Source: Syncephalastrum monosporum B8922
Lineage: Eukaryota; Mucoromycota; Mucoromycetes; Mucorales; Syncephalastraceae
Direction: 5' to 3'
Assembly (NCBI GenBank): GCA_000697355.1
Contig: JNEN01000885.1
Span: 540,388-604,387 of the forward strand
Length of the DNA stretch: 64,000 nucleotides
The notes under the pieces are model-generated. The model searched no databases and was not told where the DNA came from. It saw only the letters and a program-made list of their open reading frames with translations. This document shows, piece after piece, positions 24,577-36,226 of this stretch (position 1 is the first letter of the stretch; every line of letters starts with the position of its first letter). The position numbers and the translations under genes are program-made.

Positions 24577-26255
24577 TCACAGTCGGGATACCGTCGCTGA
24601 AGCATTCTTTCCGGTGGCAGCCGAGATACCGGCTTTACGGCCCAAAATAGCCCCCAGCATCAAACCACTAGATGAAGCAGAGAAGGGAAACAAAAGAGCG
24701 GGTCATCCGTGAGATATGGATTCTTGCCCATCAGAGGTCCTTCTTTGGACTTAACCAAATACCAGCACATCACCCATTCCCGAGATAAAGGAGAAAAAAA
24801 ACTTACCTGCCGCCCGGATAATTATTGTAGAAGACACCACCGACCATCTCACCCGCAGCGTAGAGATTCCGAACGGGAGTCGAAGTGGTGTCGATGACGT
24901 TGGCAGTCGTAGGGTCTACAGCAATACCACCAAAAGTGAATGTGATGCCGGTTGTGATCTTGACGGCGATGAAGGGGCCTTCTTCGATAGTCAGAGCCCA
25001 GTTGGACTTGGGGAGCGCGAGTTGCTTTCGGCTGGACTGAGTTGAGAGGCCATCCTTGATGGAAGGATCCCATTTGACGTTCGGGTTCTCAGCGCGGTGG
25101 GCCTTCACGGCATCGTTATACTCGTAGATTGTATTCAGAAACTGCTTCTTGTCATTCAGGACAGCCTTGGTATTCCGGCCAGGTAGAGCGAGCTTCTCGG
25201 CCAATTCCTCCAGCGTGTCAGCTGTGATCTTTTCGACCACATCGTGCTTCATAATCTCCTTGCCAAAGAAGGCGTACGTGTAATTGCGGAAATCCATGCC
25301 CTCGTCAACGAAGCGGTGACCGTTCAGGTTCAGCATAAGTCCGAGAGGGTAGCCACTCTTGGTGAACTGGTTCGTGAGCACGGTATCGCCCTGGTGTGGG
25401 TTCGTGTTGGCATCCCAGCAAGTCGCGTGGCAGCTGCTCCAGCCGCCTACTGCCTTAGCGCTGACATCGCGCTGCGCAGCAAGCGGACATGAGCAAGATC
25501 CCAGTTGGGGCCCAGGTACTGAGCGCGCATCGCAGCCGAGGACTCAAAACCACCGCAGGTCAGGATAACCGCGCGGGCAGTAAGGGTGGCCTTGGTATCA
25601 CCACGCTTGACGTGGACGCCTTGGACCTGAGCCTTGGCGGGGTCGGTCACCAAGCCGGTCATGGCCGTGCCGTACTGCACCTCGACGCCATGGCGCTTTG
25701 CAGCCTTAGTGTAGTCTTCTATCATGCCCTTGCCACCGTCCATTGTGCTCAAGACCATACCACCCCAGAACTTGAAGCGGCCATTCACCTTGTACGCCTG
25801 ACGGTTGAAGGACAGGCGGAAGCGGATGCCCCCCTGCTTGGCAAGCCAGTCAATGGTGGCGCGGCTCTCACCAACGAGTACCTTGGCCAGCGTCGGATCG
25901 GCACGGCCTCCGGTCACGCGCATCAAATCACCGTGGAAATCCTCATACTTGTAGGGTTCCATATCAATGAGCTTGGCCGTCTCGGCATCCACATTATGCA
26001 GGATGGGGAGAAGGTCATCCAGGCCGTGGAAGACAGTACGGAAAGCACCTTTAAAAATTGTCAGACTGCTTGTACAACACGAGTTACATAAATCATACCA
26101 GCTGTGAAGTAGCTGTTGCCACCAGGGTAAGTCGTTTCCTCAGACTTTTCAATCAGGAGGACACGGGATGCACCCGCCTGTTTGGCAGCAATAGCTGCAG
26201 AAAAGCCAGCATTTCCACCACCGACGACAATGACGTCCCAGAGTTGAGTGCTCAT
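24577..26255 (-). CDS. FAD-dependent fumarate-reductase-type oxidoreductase (tricarballylate dehydrogenase-like), frame-broken
   Basis: Flavoprotein of the succinate dehydrogenase/fumarate reductase family. The start at 26255 gives 'MSTQLWDVIVVGGGNAG', the GxGxxG dinucleotide fold, and 'LLIEKSEETTYPGGNSYFTAG'. The substrate-binding part is recognisable ('RFVDEGMDFRNYTYAFFG', 'TFGGIAVDP', 'NLYAAGEMVGGVFYNNYPGG'), and a last exon gives 'SGLMLGAILGRKAG' with the stop at 24577. Between 'GPNWDLAHVR' and 'GGWSSCHATCWD' (25455-25490) the frame changes and about 8-9 conserved residues are missing; the first frame reaches a stop at about 25453. As sequenced, the protein would be truncated after the FAD half. 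It is either a pseudogene or an assembly error. Confidence 0.82.
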
Positions 26256-27111
26256 GGTATTACCGAAAAGTAAGTGGAGTTGAGAAAAAATTAAAAAGGT
26301 GCAGGAAGAGAGAGAAAGGTGCGTATGACACTTGTGACAGCGAGAGAGCGCCGCACAGGACACTCAATATAAGCTGCTCCGCGGCAATAGATTTCGCCGG
26401 TGCGAACCGACCGTTTCCTTTCCGGAAAATTTTACCTTTTGAAAATCTCCTTCTACAAAGCCCAATCGACATCATCTCAAGCTTGCCAGGCCCACCCGGC
26501 GGTATCTCCCGTTCTTTTCCGTCAACATCATGATGTATACGAAATCGAATCTTCTAACATTTCTGAAGTACCAGACAAAGGCCTATGTTCAGTGTGGTTG
26601 TGAACACAGGACGTTCACACCGGCGTGATCGATTGGATTGCTCTTTCAACCCCGTCCCCCGCATACACAAGCGCTTTTGCTTCCTAGACCAGAGCGTTTT
26701 CTTTTTCATTTCCCGTCCTGATGTCTAGCACCGCATCTAGTGGCCTTGGGAATTAGAAACGCTGTATCACCCAAATCTACTGGGAAAACACTTCTGTGGC
26801 TAGAACAAGTTTAGCAACACCAATCAGGGAACTGTGGGGTTGCAACACTATTCTCATCATTGCGGAGAAGGATTGAAACATTGAATATGCGAACGTGAGC
26901 GACTCCACAATGTGGGTGTGTGAAAGTGTCTGAGAGCTACCGTGAACCCGTGCGAGATAGGGCTTTGTGGCTGCTATAAAAGCCTTCGCGTATAAACAAA
27001 CTACTGCGTTTCTTACCCATTCCTCTCGTATTTTCTCATCGGCGCCTTCTTTCTTTTTCATATATCTTCTTAATCTCATTTTTTTTTATTTTCCTTTTCC
27101 ATCAAATAACT
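26256..27111. promoter_or_regulatory. Divergent promoter region, FAD reductase (-) and MFS transporter (+)
   Basis: About 0.85 kb between divergent starts. The last 80 bases before 27112 are T/C-rich. No gene is supported in it. The shared region may coordinate expression of a transporter and a carboxylate-type flavoenzyme; that is inference. Confidence 0.4.
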
Positions 27112-29233
27112 ATGACAGCCGGTAGCAGTGAAGAGAAGCACGAAGTACAACAAATGGAACGCGTCGATGATGTTTCCTCCATTGTTGCCGATATGGAAGA
27201 CCAGAAGTCGATTGCAGAGAGCCAGATCCTTGTCCGGCGAATCCTCTGGTACGTACTCACCTGAAAAATCAGCCTGACAATCCTTTCGTTTTCGATAGCT
27301 GACTCTGAGACGCATTAATGTATAGGAAACTCGACCTCCGTTTAATGCCCTTGCTTTGCTTCTTGTACCTGCTCAGTTACCTTGACCGGTGTGTATCGAG
27401 CTTTTTTTTTTATTTTATCCTGATTTGTTATTTAATCTCTCTTTTTATTCTTCACGTGCCCCACATAGATCCAACATTGGCAATGCCAAATTAGGTGGTC
27501 TTTTAACGGATGTCTATTTTCTACTTTGGCTATGTTATCTTTGACATCCCCTCCAACATTGTCATGCGACGCTGGCGTCCATCTGTTTGGCTTGGCATGC
27601 TCATGTTGTACGTATTTTGATACTATTTCATGTGACACATAAGCACGGTGCTTACAAATGACTTCTGCAGTACATGGGGTGTCGTCGCTACTTGTATGGC
27701 ACTTGCAAAAAACGCAGCCACCATTATGGCCTTGCGTTTTTTAATGGGTGTCTTCGAAGCTGGTAATATACAATCCCTGAAATGCCAATTTGGAGAACTG
27801 ACCCAAATATCACACGCACGCCATGTCCTCTTTAGGTTTCTTTCCTGGAGTTCTGTAAGTTTTGAAATAATCCATATGCGTATGCATATGCATGCGCACG
27901 CGACCATGGATTATAACTTTTGCGTCCTCTGATAGGTACTTCCTATCTATCTGGTACACTCGCCGTGAATACGGTCAGCGTGCAGGTTTCTTCTGGTCAT
28001 GTGGCTCGCTGGCCGGTGCCTTCGGAGGCTTGATCGCCTACGGTATTACTCATATCCCCACTGATACCCTGCATACGTGGCAATGGTACGGTTCCACACC
28101 ATTACTTTTCGCCGAACCATTCTCAACTAACTGAATTTCAATAGGCTGTTCATCATTGAAGGCCTGCCTTCAGTAGTGTTGGCTGCCTTTTCTGCGTGGT
28201 ATTTGCCGAATAACCCCGAAACGGCGACGTTTTTGACCGATGCCGAACGTGAAAAGGAAGTGCGTCGTCTCGCCAAAGGTTCGTAAACTTACAATGACAG
28301 TGAGTCTGAAATGCTTACCTTATATTGAATAGATCAAGGCGCCGCAGATGACCACAGCTGGTCGTGGTCTCTCGCAGCAAGCGTCTTCCTGGACTGGAAG
28401 ACATACATGTATATGTTCATCTACATCACCGGTACCAGCGCTCTGCAGGGTGTCACTCTTTTCTTGCCCTCTATTGTTAAGGAAATGGGAACCTGGGATA
28501 ACGCCATTTCTCAGCTGTTGACGACGCCTCCTTACTTCGCGGCTTTTTTTGCCACCATCGGTCTCAGCTATAGCTCAGGTATGTCTATAAAGCTGAAATA
28601 TGGATAGTTAAGTCACTCACATCACGACTGCTCCAATAGACAAGTTCTTTGATCGCTGCTACCACATGGTCGGCGTCAACATTTTCGGTCTCGCTGGATT
28701 CCTTATTTTGATGTTCGTTCCCCATGAGCAAGTGGGTGTCCATTATTTTGCGGCTATTCTGGTTACAATCGCTGTGGTGAGTGAACAAATGTTGATAGAG
28801 GGGGGAAAAGCTAAATTTGTCATCATCCTAGTATGCCAACGTGTCTGTCAAAGTTGCATGGTTCAACAACAACTTGTAAGTTCTTAAGTCGTCCGTCGTG
28901 GTCCATGTGACCGATAGAACAGCTTTTAGTTAACCTACTCGTAACATTAGTGCTGGTCTGACGCGTCGTGCCTTGGCTTCTGCGGCTATTGTTTCGGTCG
29001 GTACCGTTGGCGGCGCCATCGGCGGCCAGATTTACTACGATCCTCCCCTGTACTTTGGCGGTAATACCATTGCATTTGCCTGTCTCGCTGCTCAGACCAT
29101 AGCTGATCTCGTGTGCCGCTTCTTGCTTGCCCGAGAAAACAAGCGTCGCGAGAATCTTCGACCTGAGGAACGGGAGTATGGAGGTGAAGAAAATGCCGGT
29201 GACAGACATCCGGATTTCCGCTACGTACTGTAG
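27112..29233 (+). CDS. MFS transporter, anion:cation symporter (allantoate/Dal5-like) family, with a coding gap
   Basis: Plasma-membrane symporter for small organic anions by family; the substrate cannot be read from sequence. The ATG at 27112 precedes an acidic cytoplasmic tail, then 'LVRRILWKLDLRLMPLLC' and 'LLSYLDRSNIGNAKL', the TM1 hallmark. Later exons supply 'TWGVVATCMA', 'FFPGVLYFLSIWYTRRE', 'FFWSCGSLAGAFGGLIAYGI', 'WQWLFIIEGLPSV', 'LFLPSIVKEMG' and 'AGLTRRALASA', ending in a charged tail at 29233. In exon 3 'GGLLTD' is followed immediately, in another frame, by 'SIFYFGYVIFDIPSN' (27511-27513). About 12 residues of the TM1-TM2 link are missing and the frame is broken. Confidence 0.85.
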
Positions 29234-30263
29234 ATAACCCCTTCCCAAACTTATCTTATTCTTTGTATACTGCTCTGTGTATATGTTAATTTCATGACAT
29301 CACAAATAACAAAAGTCTTTTGACTGATGCGTGTCGTGACTTTCTTCTGTGCAATTTTCAGCATTACATGACGCTCGCTCCACTAGCGAATATGTACTAC
29401 AATTCGAATACATACACCAGCTCTTATATTGTAACGCACTCGTTAATTAGGCCTTAACACATTTCTATTCTTTGTGACCTCTTCATTCCAAGCAGTCGCG
29501 ATAAAGGTAGCACTCGTGCTTCGCTTTTCTTGTCATCAATATTGCAGCTTCTAAAAGTCTACCCTATGTTGTTCAAGTCAAAGCCTACATCATTCTCCCA
29601 AAGGTTACATGGATTTTTGTTTATCTGTGCAGTGCATTACACCGCCATTCTGCCTCCTCCTGCACATTAGGACCCTGAATTCAAACATCATAGACCGCAA
29701 ATAGTTTAGTTCAGGGTTGGTCCTGGAGAAAGGCGCAGGCTTTCGCACAGGCTATACAATTGTGCCACAGGAAGAATTTCTTATCCCAGCCATAGCTACG
29801 CATTTTCGAGTTTTTGAATACAGTATTCCTTCTGCAAGACCAAGACTATACATCTCCACTGCGTATCGCTCTTGTTCCTTGATTTCTGGTATGAGAGTGA
29901 TGTAAACGTATCAGAATTAACGTGATAGCTGGCAGAAATCTACTCGCACCGCACACCAAGGTACACCCGAGCAATTAGAACGAGAAACTATCTGTCAATA
30001 AAACGTGAAAAAAGAACGATACGGAGCTCGTATAATAAGAATACGGGAGCATATCAAAACCTTCCACTCTCATAGAAGGGTCATCGAAGGAGTTGCTTGC
30101 GGCATGCCAGCTTTTCCAAAGATGACATGAGCCACTTCTGGGAGAACGGTTTGTTTTTCTTACCCGCTTACAGCGCTCTTAATTTGCTTTGATGTCTCAT
30201 CTACTTTTCTTAACTTTCTCGACCGACAACGCCTGAAGACCCACTCCGACTGCTCTTGCCCAG
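29234..30263. other. Intergenic region, nothing recognised
   Basis: About 1 kb of AT-rich sequence between two plus-strand genes. Short ORFs only; no motif or repeat was seen. Confidence 0.5.
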
Positions 30264-30513
30264 CATGAACAAGAAAGGATGCAGCTCGAGATCGCAACTA
30301 ACGAAGAAGGATGAGACCAAGCTCAAGACGACCCCATACGGCGCAAAGAGACAGAATGCTTATCAAGCTTACTTGAAGATTGAATTGCCAAAGACCAAGA
30401 AGGCTAACCCTGAAATGAGCCCCAAGGATGCCTTCAAGAAGACCATCATGTCATGGCATACATCTCCTCTAAACCCCAAGAACAATGCGGAGGGAACTGG
30501 TAGCAAAAAGTAG
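30264..30513 (+). CDS. Small YABBY/HMG-box-like protein
   Basis: Single exon from the ATG at 30264, 82 aa, strongly basic. The segment 'AYLKIELPKTKKANPEMSPKDAFKKTIMSW' followed by 'SPLNPKN' matches the HMG-related half of YABBY-like fungal proteins ('ELPKVKKANPxMSxKEAFKxxxxxW'). Such mini-proteins are expected to be nuclear and to bind DNA non-specifically. It is shorter than many relatives at the N-terminus, and an upstream exon cannot be excluded. Confidence 0.7.
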
Positions 30514-31041
30514 CTGGCTGTGGACATTATGTTGCCGTAGCTTTCCATATCATCACAAATAGCATCTCTACTGTTCCCTGAACCATATTGCGTATACTGA
30601 ATGATGAATAAAAGTTTCAGTTTCAGTTTAATCATCCCACCACTGACATTTTGGAAAGATAGTATGTATGTACATGTGTATAGCTTTTGCGGCAAACACT
30701 GTCCGATTTTTCCGTTCGAAGAGTATATGAATGAAATAACACAAGTTTTGCGACAGCAGATCTCATCATACGTGCATAAACCATTTCGGTTTCCTCTGCG
30801 GATATACCAGTTAAAAGCGTGGATTCACAGATGGTATGTCAGTTGTGGCATAATGATAACGGCAACACACATAAGAGTATAGTGTCGTGCTTTGAAGTAC
30901 GGTTTCGCAGGATAGCATAGCGTTTGAATCAAGTACCGTCGGGCAGTGGGCATCGCCGCAGCTGTCCTTTAGAAAAAACGCAGAAATGGATCCAATGATA
31001 GGCGATATTTACATGTTGGCGTATCAAATACGAAATGCTAA
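30514..31041. other. Convergent intergenic region
   Basis: Between the stops of the YABBY-like gene (+) and CSL4 (-). AT-rich with no supported gene. Confidence 0.45.
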
Positions 31042-31765
31042 TCAAAAGGGCTTTGCACACTTGCGGTGCTCTATCGTCTTCGTCTTTGGGCACTGCATAG
31101 ACTGCCAAGAAATGGGAATCATGGTCGCACCTGCGACGCTGGTAGCAAAGATGACGCCAAGCTCGTTCTTTGCGGTGGAAAGATAATAAGATCGCGCGTC
31201 ACCGAGGGAGATGACTTCAGCGCGTACAATGTCTCCTGGCCGGAACGAGTTGTAAATTTTGACTTGGTCCTTTTCAGTAGCGCGAACGTCTTGGCTTCTA
31301 CATGACGGTACCGTTTGTTGAGATTGTACTCCCATGCATATCATAGCACATGAATCATACCGAATTACGCCCAGAAAATCTTCTTTACATAAAGAGTCGC
31401 CAACCACCATGATGGCCACAACCGCTTGTGAAGGTGTCACACGAATCACTTTGCCAGTAACCTAGACAGAATCTATGAAGCGGATACAGGCAGTCAGACG
31501 CATGTTTGCACGTACCACGCTGTGTACTCCGGGCACTGCAGACTGTTCTTTCTCGCGTTCGACGATTAACGTAGGAAGCTATTGAAACATGATTGTGTTT
31601 ATGGAAAGCGGATCGTACTTGATTATCGTTGGCGGAAGGCACAATGCGACGCATCCCAACCACGCTGGCGTACAGTATGCCATTGCGCTCGTAGGTACCC
31701 GTTCCGGAAGCGTACTCTTCTGCATACCCGAGTCGCTGTCCGGGTGTCACCACTGTAGTCTCCAT
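31042..31765 (-). CDS. CSL4: Exosome complex cap subunit CSL4
   Basis: RNA-binding cap subunit of the nuclear and cytoplasmic exosome, which degrades and trims RNA 3' to 5'. The start at 31765 gives 'METTVVTPGQRLGYAEEYASG', the Csl4 N-terminal domain. A short exon carries 'LPTLIVEREKE'. The S1-like core follows ('VTGKVIRVTPSQAVVAI', 'EDFLGVIRSQDVRATEKD', 'SFRPGDIVRAEVISLGD'). The C-terminal zinc-ribbon-like part is 'ISWQSMQCPKTKTIEHRKCAK'. Four exons join cleanly, including a GTATGA..TGTAG intron after 'GVIR'. It appears intact, about 190 aa. Confidence 0.93.
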
Positions 31766-33263
31766 GCGATCGATCCACAATAAAAAGTAAAAAGAGCCGA
31801 AGAAAAATTATTGCACACCACAGTCGGACCTCTTAGCCCAACCTAAGCACATTACGCACGCACAAGCACGATAAAGTCGATACAGTATCAAGGCTGACTT
31901 TTGCCCCGTACATCACATGAATATATACATACATGTTGTCAAATCGCAGAATATCCATACGCCTTAGGAAAATAATCAGCGTGGTATGGCAACGCAATCT
32001 GAACATATCGATTGGGCTTTCGCTTATAGAGCAGGAGCAGCAGGAGCAGCAGGAGCGGCAGGAGCAGCAACAGTACAAGATAAAGGCTTGTTCTTTATCC
32101 CAACATCTTCAAAATCATTTAGGGAAAACGAAAGGCATTCTTCACGTGAGTGCACATAAATAAAATTCTACGAACGCGTTGGCGATAGGGAAGCAGCTTG
32201 TGTGGTGATGCTTACATACATAGTATCTTTGTAACAGCCATTGGAGTCCCATTGGTCTTCTTCATGACCACGTTTCTATTGTTGTTCACCTCCTTTTTGT
32301 TTCATTACGTACGAACATACATATGCAGAGAGACGAGCGCGGAGTACCAAGCCTTCGTTTCGATATCTCTTTTCCGTCTTTGCCAGAGCATCTTTTGGCT
32401 GACTGTGACCGCACCCTCGTTTTATGACTTCACCGAGGTTTTTATCTCTCCCGCTGAAGCCGAAACTCTGTATACTTAAGCACTTTTTAGCCACGCCATC
32501 ATTCGCAAGGGTGCAATGTATCATTCTCCTGTTCGGGATAGCTCTCTAGACACACAGTCGATCGCTACTGGCACGTTTTGACCGCGAGCGTGCTACAAAC
32601 CTTCCTTCTCATCCGCGACTACCACCTGCAGCCTGCGGTCATATCTCGTAGGCGTCTTGACCCAACAAGGTCTTTTGAGCCCTGGAAACAGCCAGTGTGT
32701 TCAGTCTGTGTTATTTCTTCTTACTGATATCACAGGGTCGCATGGTGCTTGTGGTTTTAAGGTGACGCGAGTCAGAGGCTTGGGTGTTGTACAGCATTCC
32801 ATATCCCCGAGATCGGCAACGTTTCATCCGATGTGTATCCCGCCAAATGCTACGTAGGACATCTGCACTGTGTATGATCTGCAAGGTCACGAACGACCAC
32901 TTGAATGGCACGTGCCGTAACGCAAAAGAATGACAATAAACAACAAAAGGAGCGAAATTTAAACTAAAGAGCGCTGAAGGTTGAGCTTTGCTTTATGTAC
33001 AAAAGAAACATAAGGAAGTAATGAAGATTATGTATTACAAACTGTATGATACAAAAGAGAAAGTAAAGAAAAATAAAAAAGTAAGAAAAGAGTAAAGAAA
33101 GTAGGAAAAGACTATAATAAATACTAATTATATGTATAATATAAGAGAAAAGCTAACTGATAAAATAAGATATTACATACGTAGAGATGTGAGATTGCGG
33201 CTGTATAGATACAAATGCAAGAAGAAGAAAAAGGGAGGGAACATGGATGCGATGTAGTGGGTT
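31766..33263. other. Intergenic region with a hexanucleotide repeat
   Basis: About 1.5 kb without a supported gene. A (CAGGAG)n-type stretch lies at 32030-32068 (gagcaggagcagcaggagc...). The open frame at 32198-32479 is hydrophobic but begins with TTG and matches no family I know. Confidence 0.45.
32030..32068. repeat. Imperfect (AGGAGC)n hexanucleotide repeat
   Basis: Six or so near-perfect aggagc(ag) units in non-coding DNA; one unit carries g in place of a (gcggc). Confidence 0.8.
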
Positions 33264-35383
33264 CTAGAGCGAGGTGGGTGAAGTATCACCCGGGCCTCCC
33301 GCGCTGGAGGGACCAGGCTGTTGCAGAGCCTCAATGTTGACACTCGCGGTAGAACTGTAACTTGCGGTGTATTTGCTGATGATCTTTTTGAGCGCGTGCG
33401 CGAGAGAACGCCATGCAAAGACCTTGACATCCTTTTCGATATTCCTCGGCTTCGGATTGGGGAAGGCCATGATAAGCTTGAAAAATTCAGCACTGTCGGC
33501 CTTGATCTTGCTGACCGTCAGCGGCTTGAAGCCTTCCAGGTTGCGTCGTATACGGTTCTTTTCCTCGACGGTGAAACGCACTCCAATCAGATTCTCCAGC
33601 AGATAAATGCAATCCACCGAGGTGATGTAGTAATCATCCTTCTCCTTCCAGTAGATGCATGACACCACGATCATTGCATTCTGTTGAGGCCGTTCCGATT
33701 GCGAAATAGGGGAGAAACTGCACATGACTTCGTTGCCCTGCTGTCGACGCCAGAACTGCACAAGCCGTCGTTGGTTCTCCTTCTCTTCCTCCGTCCAATT
33801 CTATTGAGGATGTGTGCAAACGGGTCGTAGTAAGTCCCGGTGGTGCCAGCCGAGGTGGGCGACACCGACGGCGGACGGCCTTGACCTGATGCAACGGCGG
33901 GTACGGTCGGCGTGGTCGAGATCGTGACCGCTGGCGCAAGCGCATGCTGGTGGCCAGGTGGCCCTGGAGGGGGATGGTGTGCGTGGTGCGGAGGAGCAGG
34001 CGCAATGTTTTCGTGGCTGGGCCTGCTGTGAAGTCACATGCTGCATCATATACGGCGGCTGCTGCTGTTGCTGCTGTTGACCCACCCCTACCATGGGCAT
34101 ACCCGCCGCCGCCGCCGCTGCTGCTGCTGCTGCCTCAGCCTGTGAAAACGATGCAAGTTGCGTCGGATCGGGGGGCGGTCCGGGCGGATAGCTCAGGGAG
34201 GCCTCGTCACCGCCTGTGCCAGACGGTTGCTGCTGATGCTGAGGTGGAGGTGGTGGTGGCTGTCCAGGCTGCCGGTAAGAGTAACCCATCATTTGAGCAG
34301 GCGTTACGGACGGGTCTGCTTCATATACGAAAGGGTAAAGATTTTCATTGGTCGGGAGGTGAACAATGGCATCGTGAAGTTAGCAGCACATGAAAGGAAA
34401 AGAGCGCGCGCAAGGACGGAGATGACACCAATTATAGGAATGGATGAATAAAATAAAAACGAAGGCCGCCAAATTCCAATCAGCACGATGTTCCTTGGAC
34501 ATAAATAGTGTGGTTATACGTACCGTAATATTCGCGCGACCGCTGAGCCATTCCACCCGCTGCCGAGGGCGGAGCTGCTTGCCCTGCATGTCCTCCTCCT
34601 CGTCCCTGCTCCGACGACCCTGGCGACATTTGTCCGTATTCCATGTAAGGTGACTGTTGCTGGAGACCGTAGTATCCTGAATAAGGGTACGGCATGTACG
34701 CCGCTGCTGCTGCAGCGGTCGGGTCATCTGGATAACATATGTTAACATCATGGTATCACTAGCTTTTATATGCTATACTACCTGTCGGTAAGCCTGCCGA
34801 TCCCGACGGCTCACGGCGCCACCGCTTATGTCCTGTTAATGGGTCAAACTCGGCCGATGATCTTTTTCGTGAAACGTCATCGAAATAGTAAAAACAGCTC
34901 ACAAACCAGCTGTCTTCAATTTCGGCGTTGTTGGCGGCAACGAGAATGTACACGGGCACCTGGATACGGCCATCGACATGGTGTGTGCGCTCATTGATTT
35001 CGGTCAGCGCAAGCCCAAGGCAATCCTCAGTTGCGGTACCAGATTAAAGTCGTCGAGTTCGAGCGTCATTTGCAGGGTATCAGCCTCACGGCCCTGCTGT
35101 AGAGGACTTTTGGCTGGAGGTAGCGGCCGGTCGTCTGGCGCGGCTGCCATCGGACAAATTGACCCGGTGGTGAGGGAGGTTGCTGTGACGGTAAAGATGT
35201 AGTATGAGGGCGATCAGAACCGCCTTGTTGGGGCGGTGGTGGTAGTAACGATGGTAACTGTTGCTGTTCTGAATCCTCAGCATTTGAATGCTGCGGGGCC
35301 GCCGTGCGCAGATCAAAATCTAAACAGAAATGTGTCAAACAGAAGGCAACACAACCCTCTTCATCTAACTCACTTTGTGACAT
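33264..35383 (-). CDS. Medusa (medA)-like fungal developmental regulator, DUF7082-type domain; frame breaks
   Basis: Putative nuclear regulator. Exon 1 (ATG at 35383) joins through a GTGAGT..TTTAG intron to 'NFDLRTAAPQHSN' and a Gln/Pro-rich region. Next are 'PKVLYS..GREADTLQMTLELDDF' and 'IQVPVYILVAANNAEIEDSWFVSCFYYFDD', then long Pro/Gln/Ala tracts (34290-33880). The C-terminal domain is highly conserved: 'LVQFWRRQQGNEV', 'TSVDCIYLLENLIGVRF', 'EKNRIRRNLEGFKPLTVSK', 'FFKLIMAFPNPKPRNIEKDVKVF' and 'ALKKIISKYTASYSS'. A 65-nt intron (33801-33865) restores the frame before it. The frame also breaks near 35095 and 35010 and perhaps 34030 (see findings). Confidence 0.72.
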
Positions 35384-36226
35384 GGCTACTTGAAGCCCCG
35401 CACAAGAATAATGCAGCGTTTATAGATGGCGTGTATGTGTTCCGTACTAGTCTCGTGTTGATTCGCTGCATGTTGTCAAAGTTTGGAAGACAGCAGATCG
35501 TGCAATCAGAATGGTGATCATGGCGAAATGGTGAATGGTCGGACGGGAGATAGAGGATGAAGGGTGTGTTTGTGTGTATGGTATAGAAAAAGAAGAAAAA
35601 TGACAGTAAGCACAACTCCGTTCGGCTGCAAGATGACGCATGGTTACACAGGCATGCGTGGCGTGCCCCATCCACATCGCCACCATCCGTGAGTGCATTC
35701 TTCTTGTATGGTTTAGTGTACTTACCAATGCGACGGGCGCACGAAACAATGCTGGAGTGAGAAATGGAAGAAAAGGCTTCATGTACACCGCACCCCCGGG
35801 TTTACACTCCCAGCAAAACCTCACCTAAAACCCAAGCAATCAGAACGCGTGTCGTCAGGTTGTGGCCCTTGCCCACCATCACCCCGTTTCAAGCCCAGCC
35901 GCGCTTTTTTCCATCGTCAGCAAGCCTTCGAAATGCATAGACCGAGAATAATGAGGAAGCTATCATTATAAGAAAGTTTGAAGCGTATAATGTAGATCCT
36001 ATATGTCTTTGGATATAGTGAAACTCATGCACGTACGCTCGCTAGCTAATTTATTTGACTCAAACATTAGTTTTATCTTGGTTTGTTTGTTCCCAAATCT
36101 TTACGTAATATAACTAATAAACATGGGGTTTATGTTTATGATTTGATAGACAGGGGAACAATTCGAGCAAAAGAGTAATATGGCAAGGTAATGCATAATT
36201 GGTATATGTACCCACTACTACGTTAG
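35384..36226. other. Intergenic region upstream of the Medusa-like gene
   Basis: About 0.84 kb without a supported gene. The first part should hold the Medusa-like promoter and 5' UTR; such genes often have long leaders (inference). AT-rich from 35930. Confidence 0.4.

Noticed and set aside
25472..25488. 17-nt GT..AG intron in the FAD reductase (and 20155-20171 in NUM1-like)
   Set aside because: Frame is restored in both, but 17 nt cannot hold a branch point plus splice sites for the spliceosome, and the FAD gene still lacks family residues afterwards. Chance and indels are simpler, so I did not claim a class of ultra-short introns.
32198..32479. Hydrophobic 93-codon frame as a small membrane protein
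   Set aside because: It starts at TTG, has no upstream ATG in frame, no splice support and no family resemblance.
35447..35824. Minus-strand 125-codon frame upstream of the Medusa-like gene
   Set aside because: No motif, atypical composition and within the expected promoter/leader of that gene.
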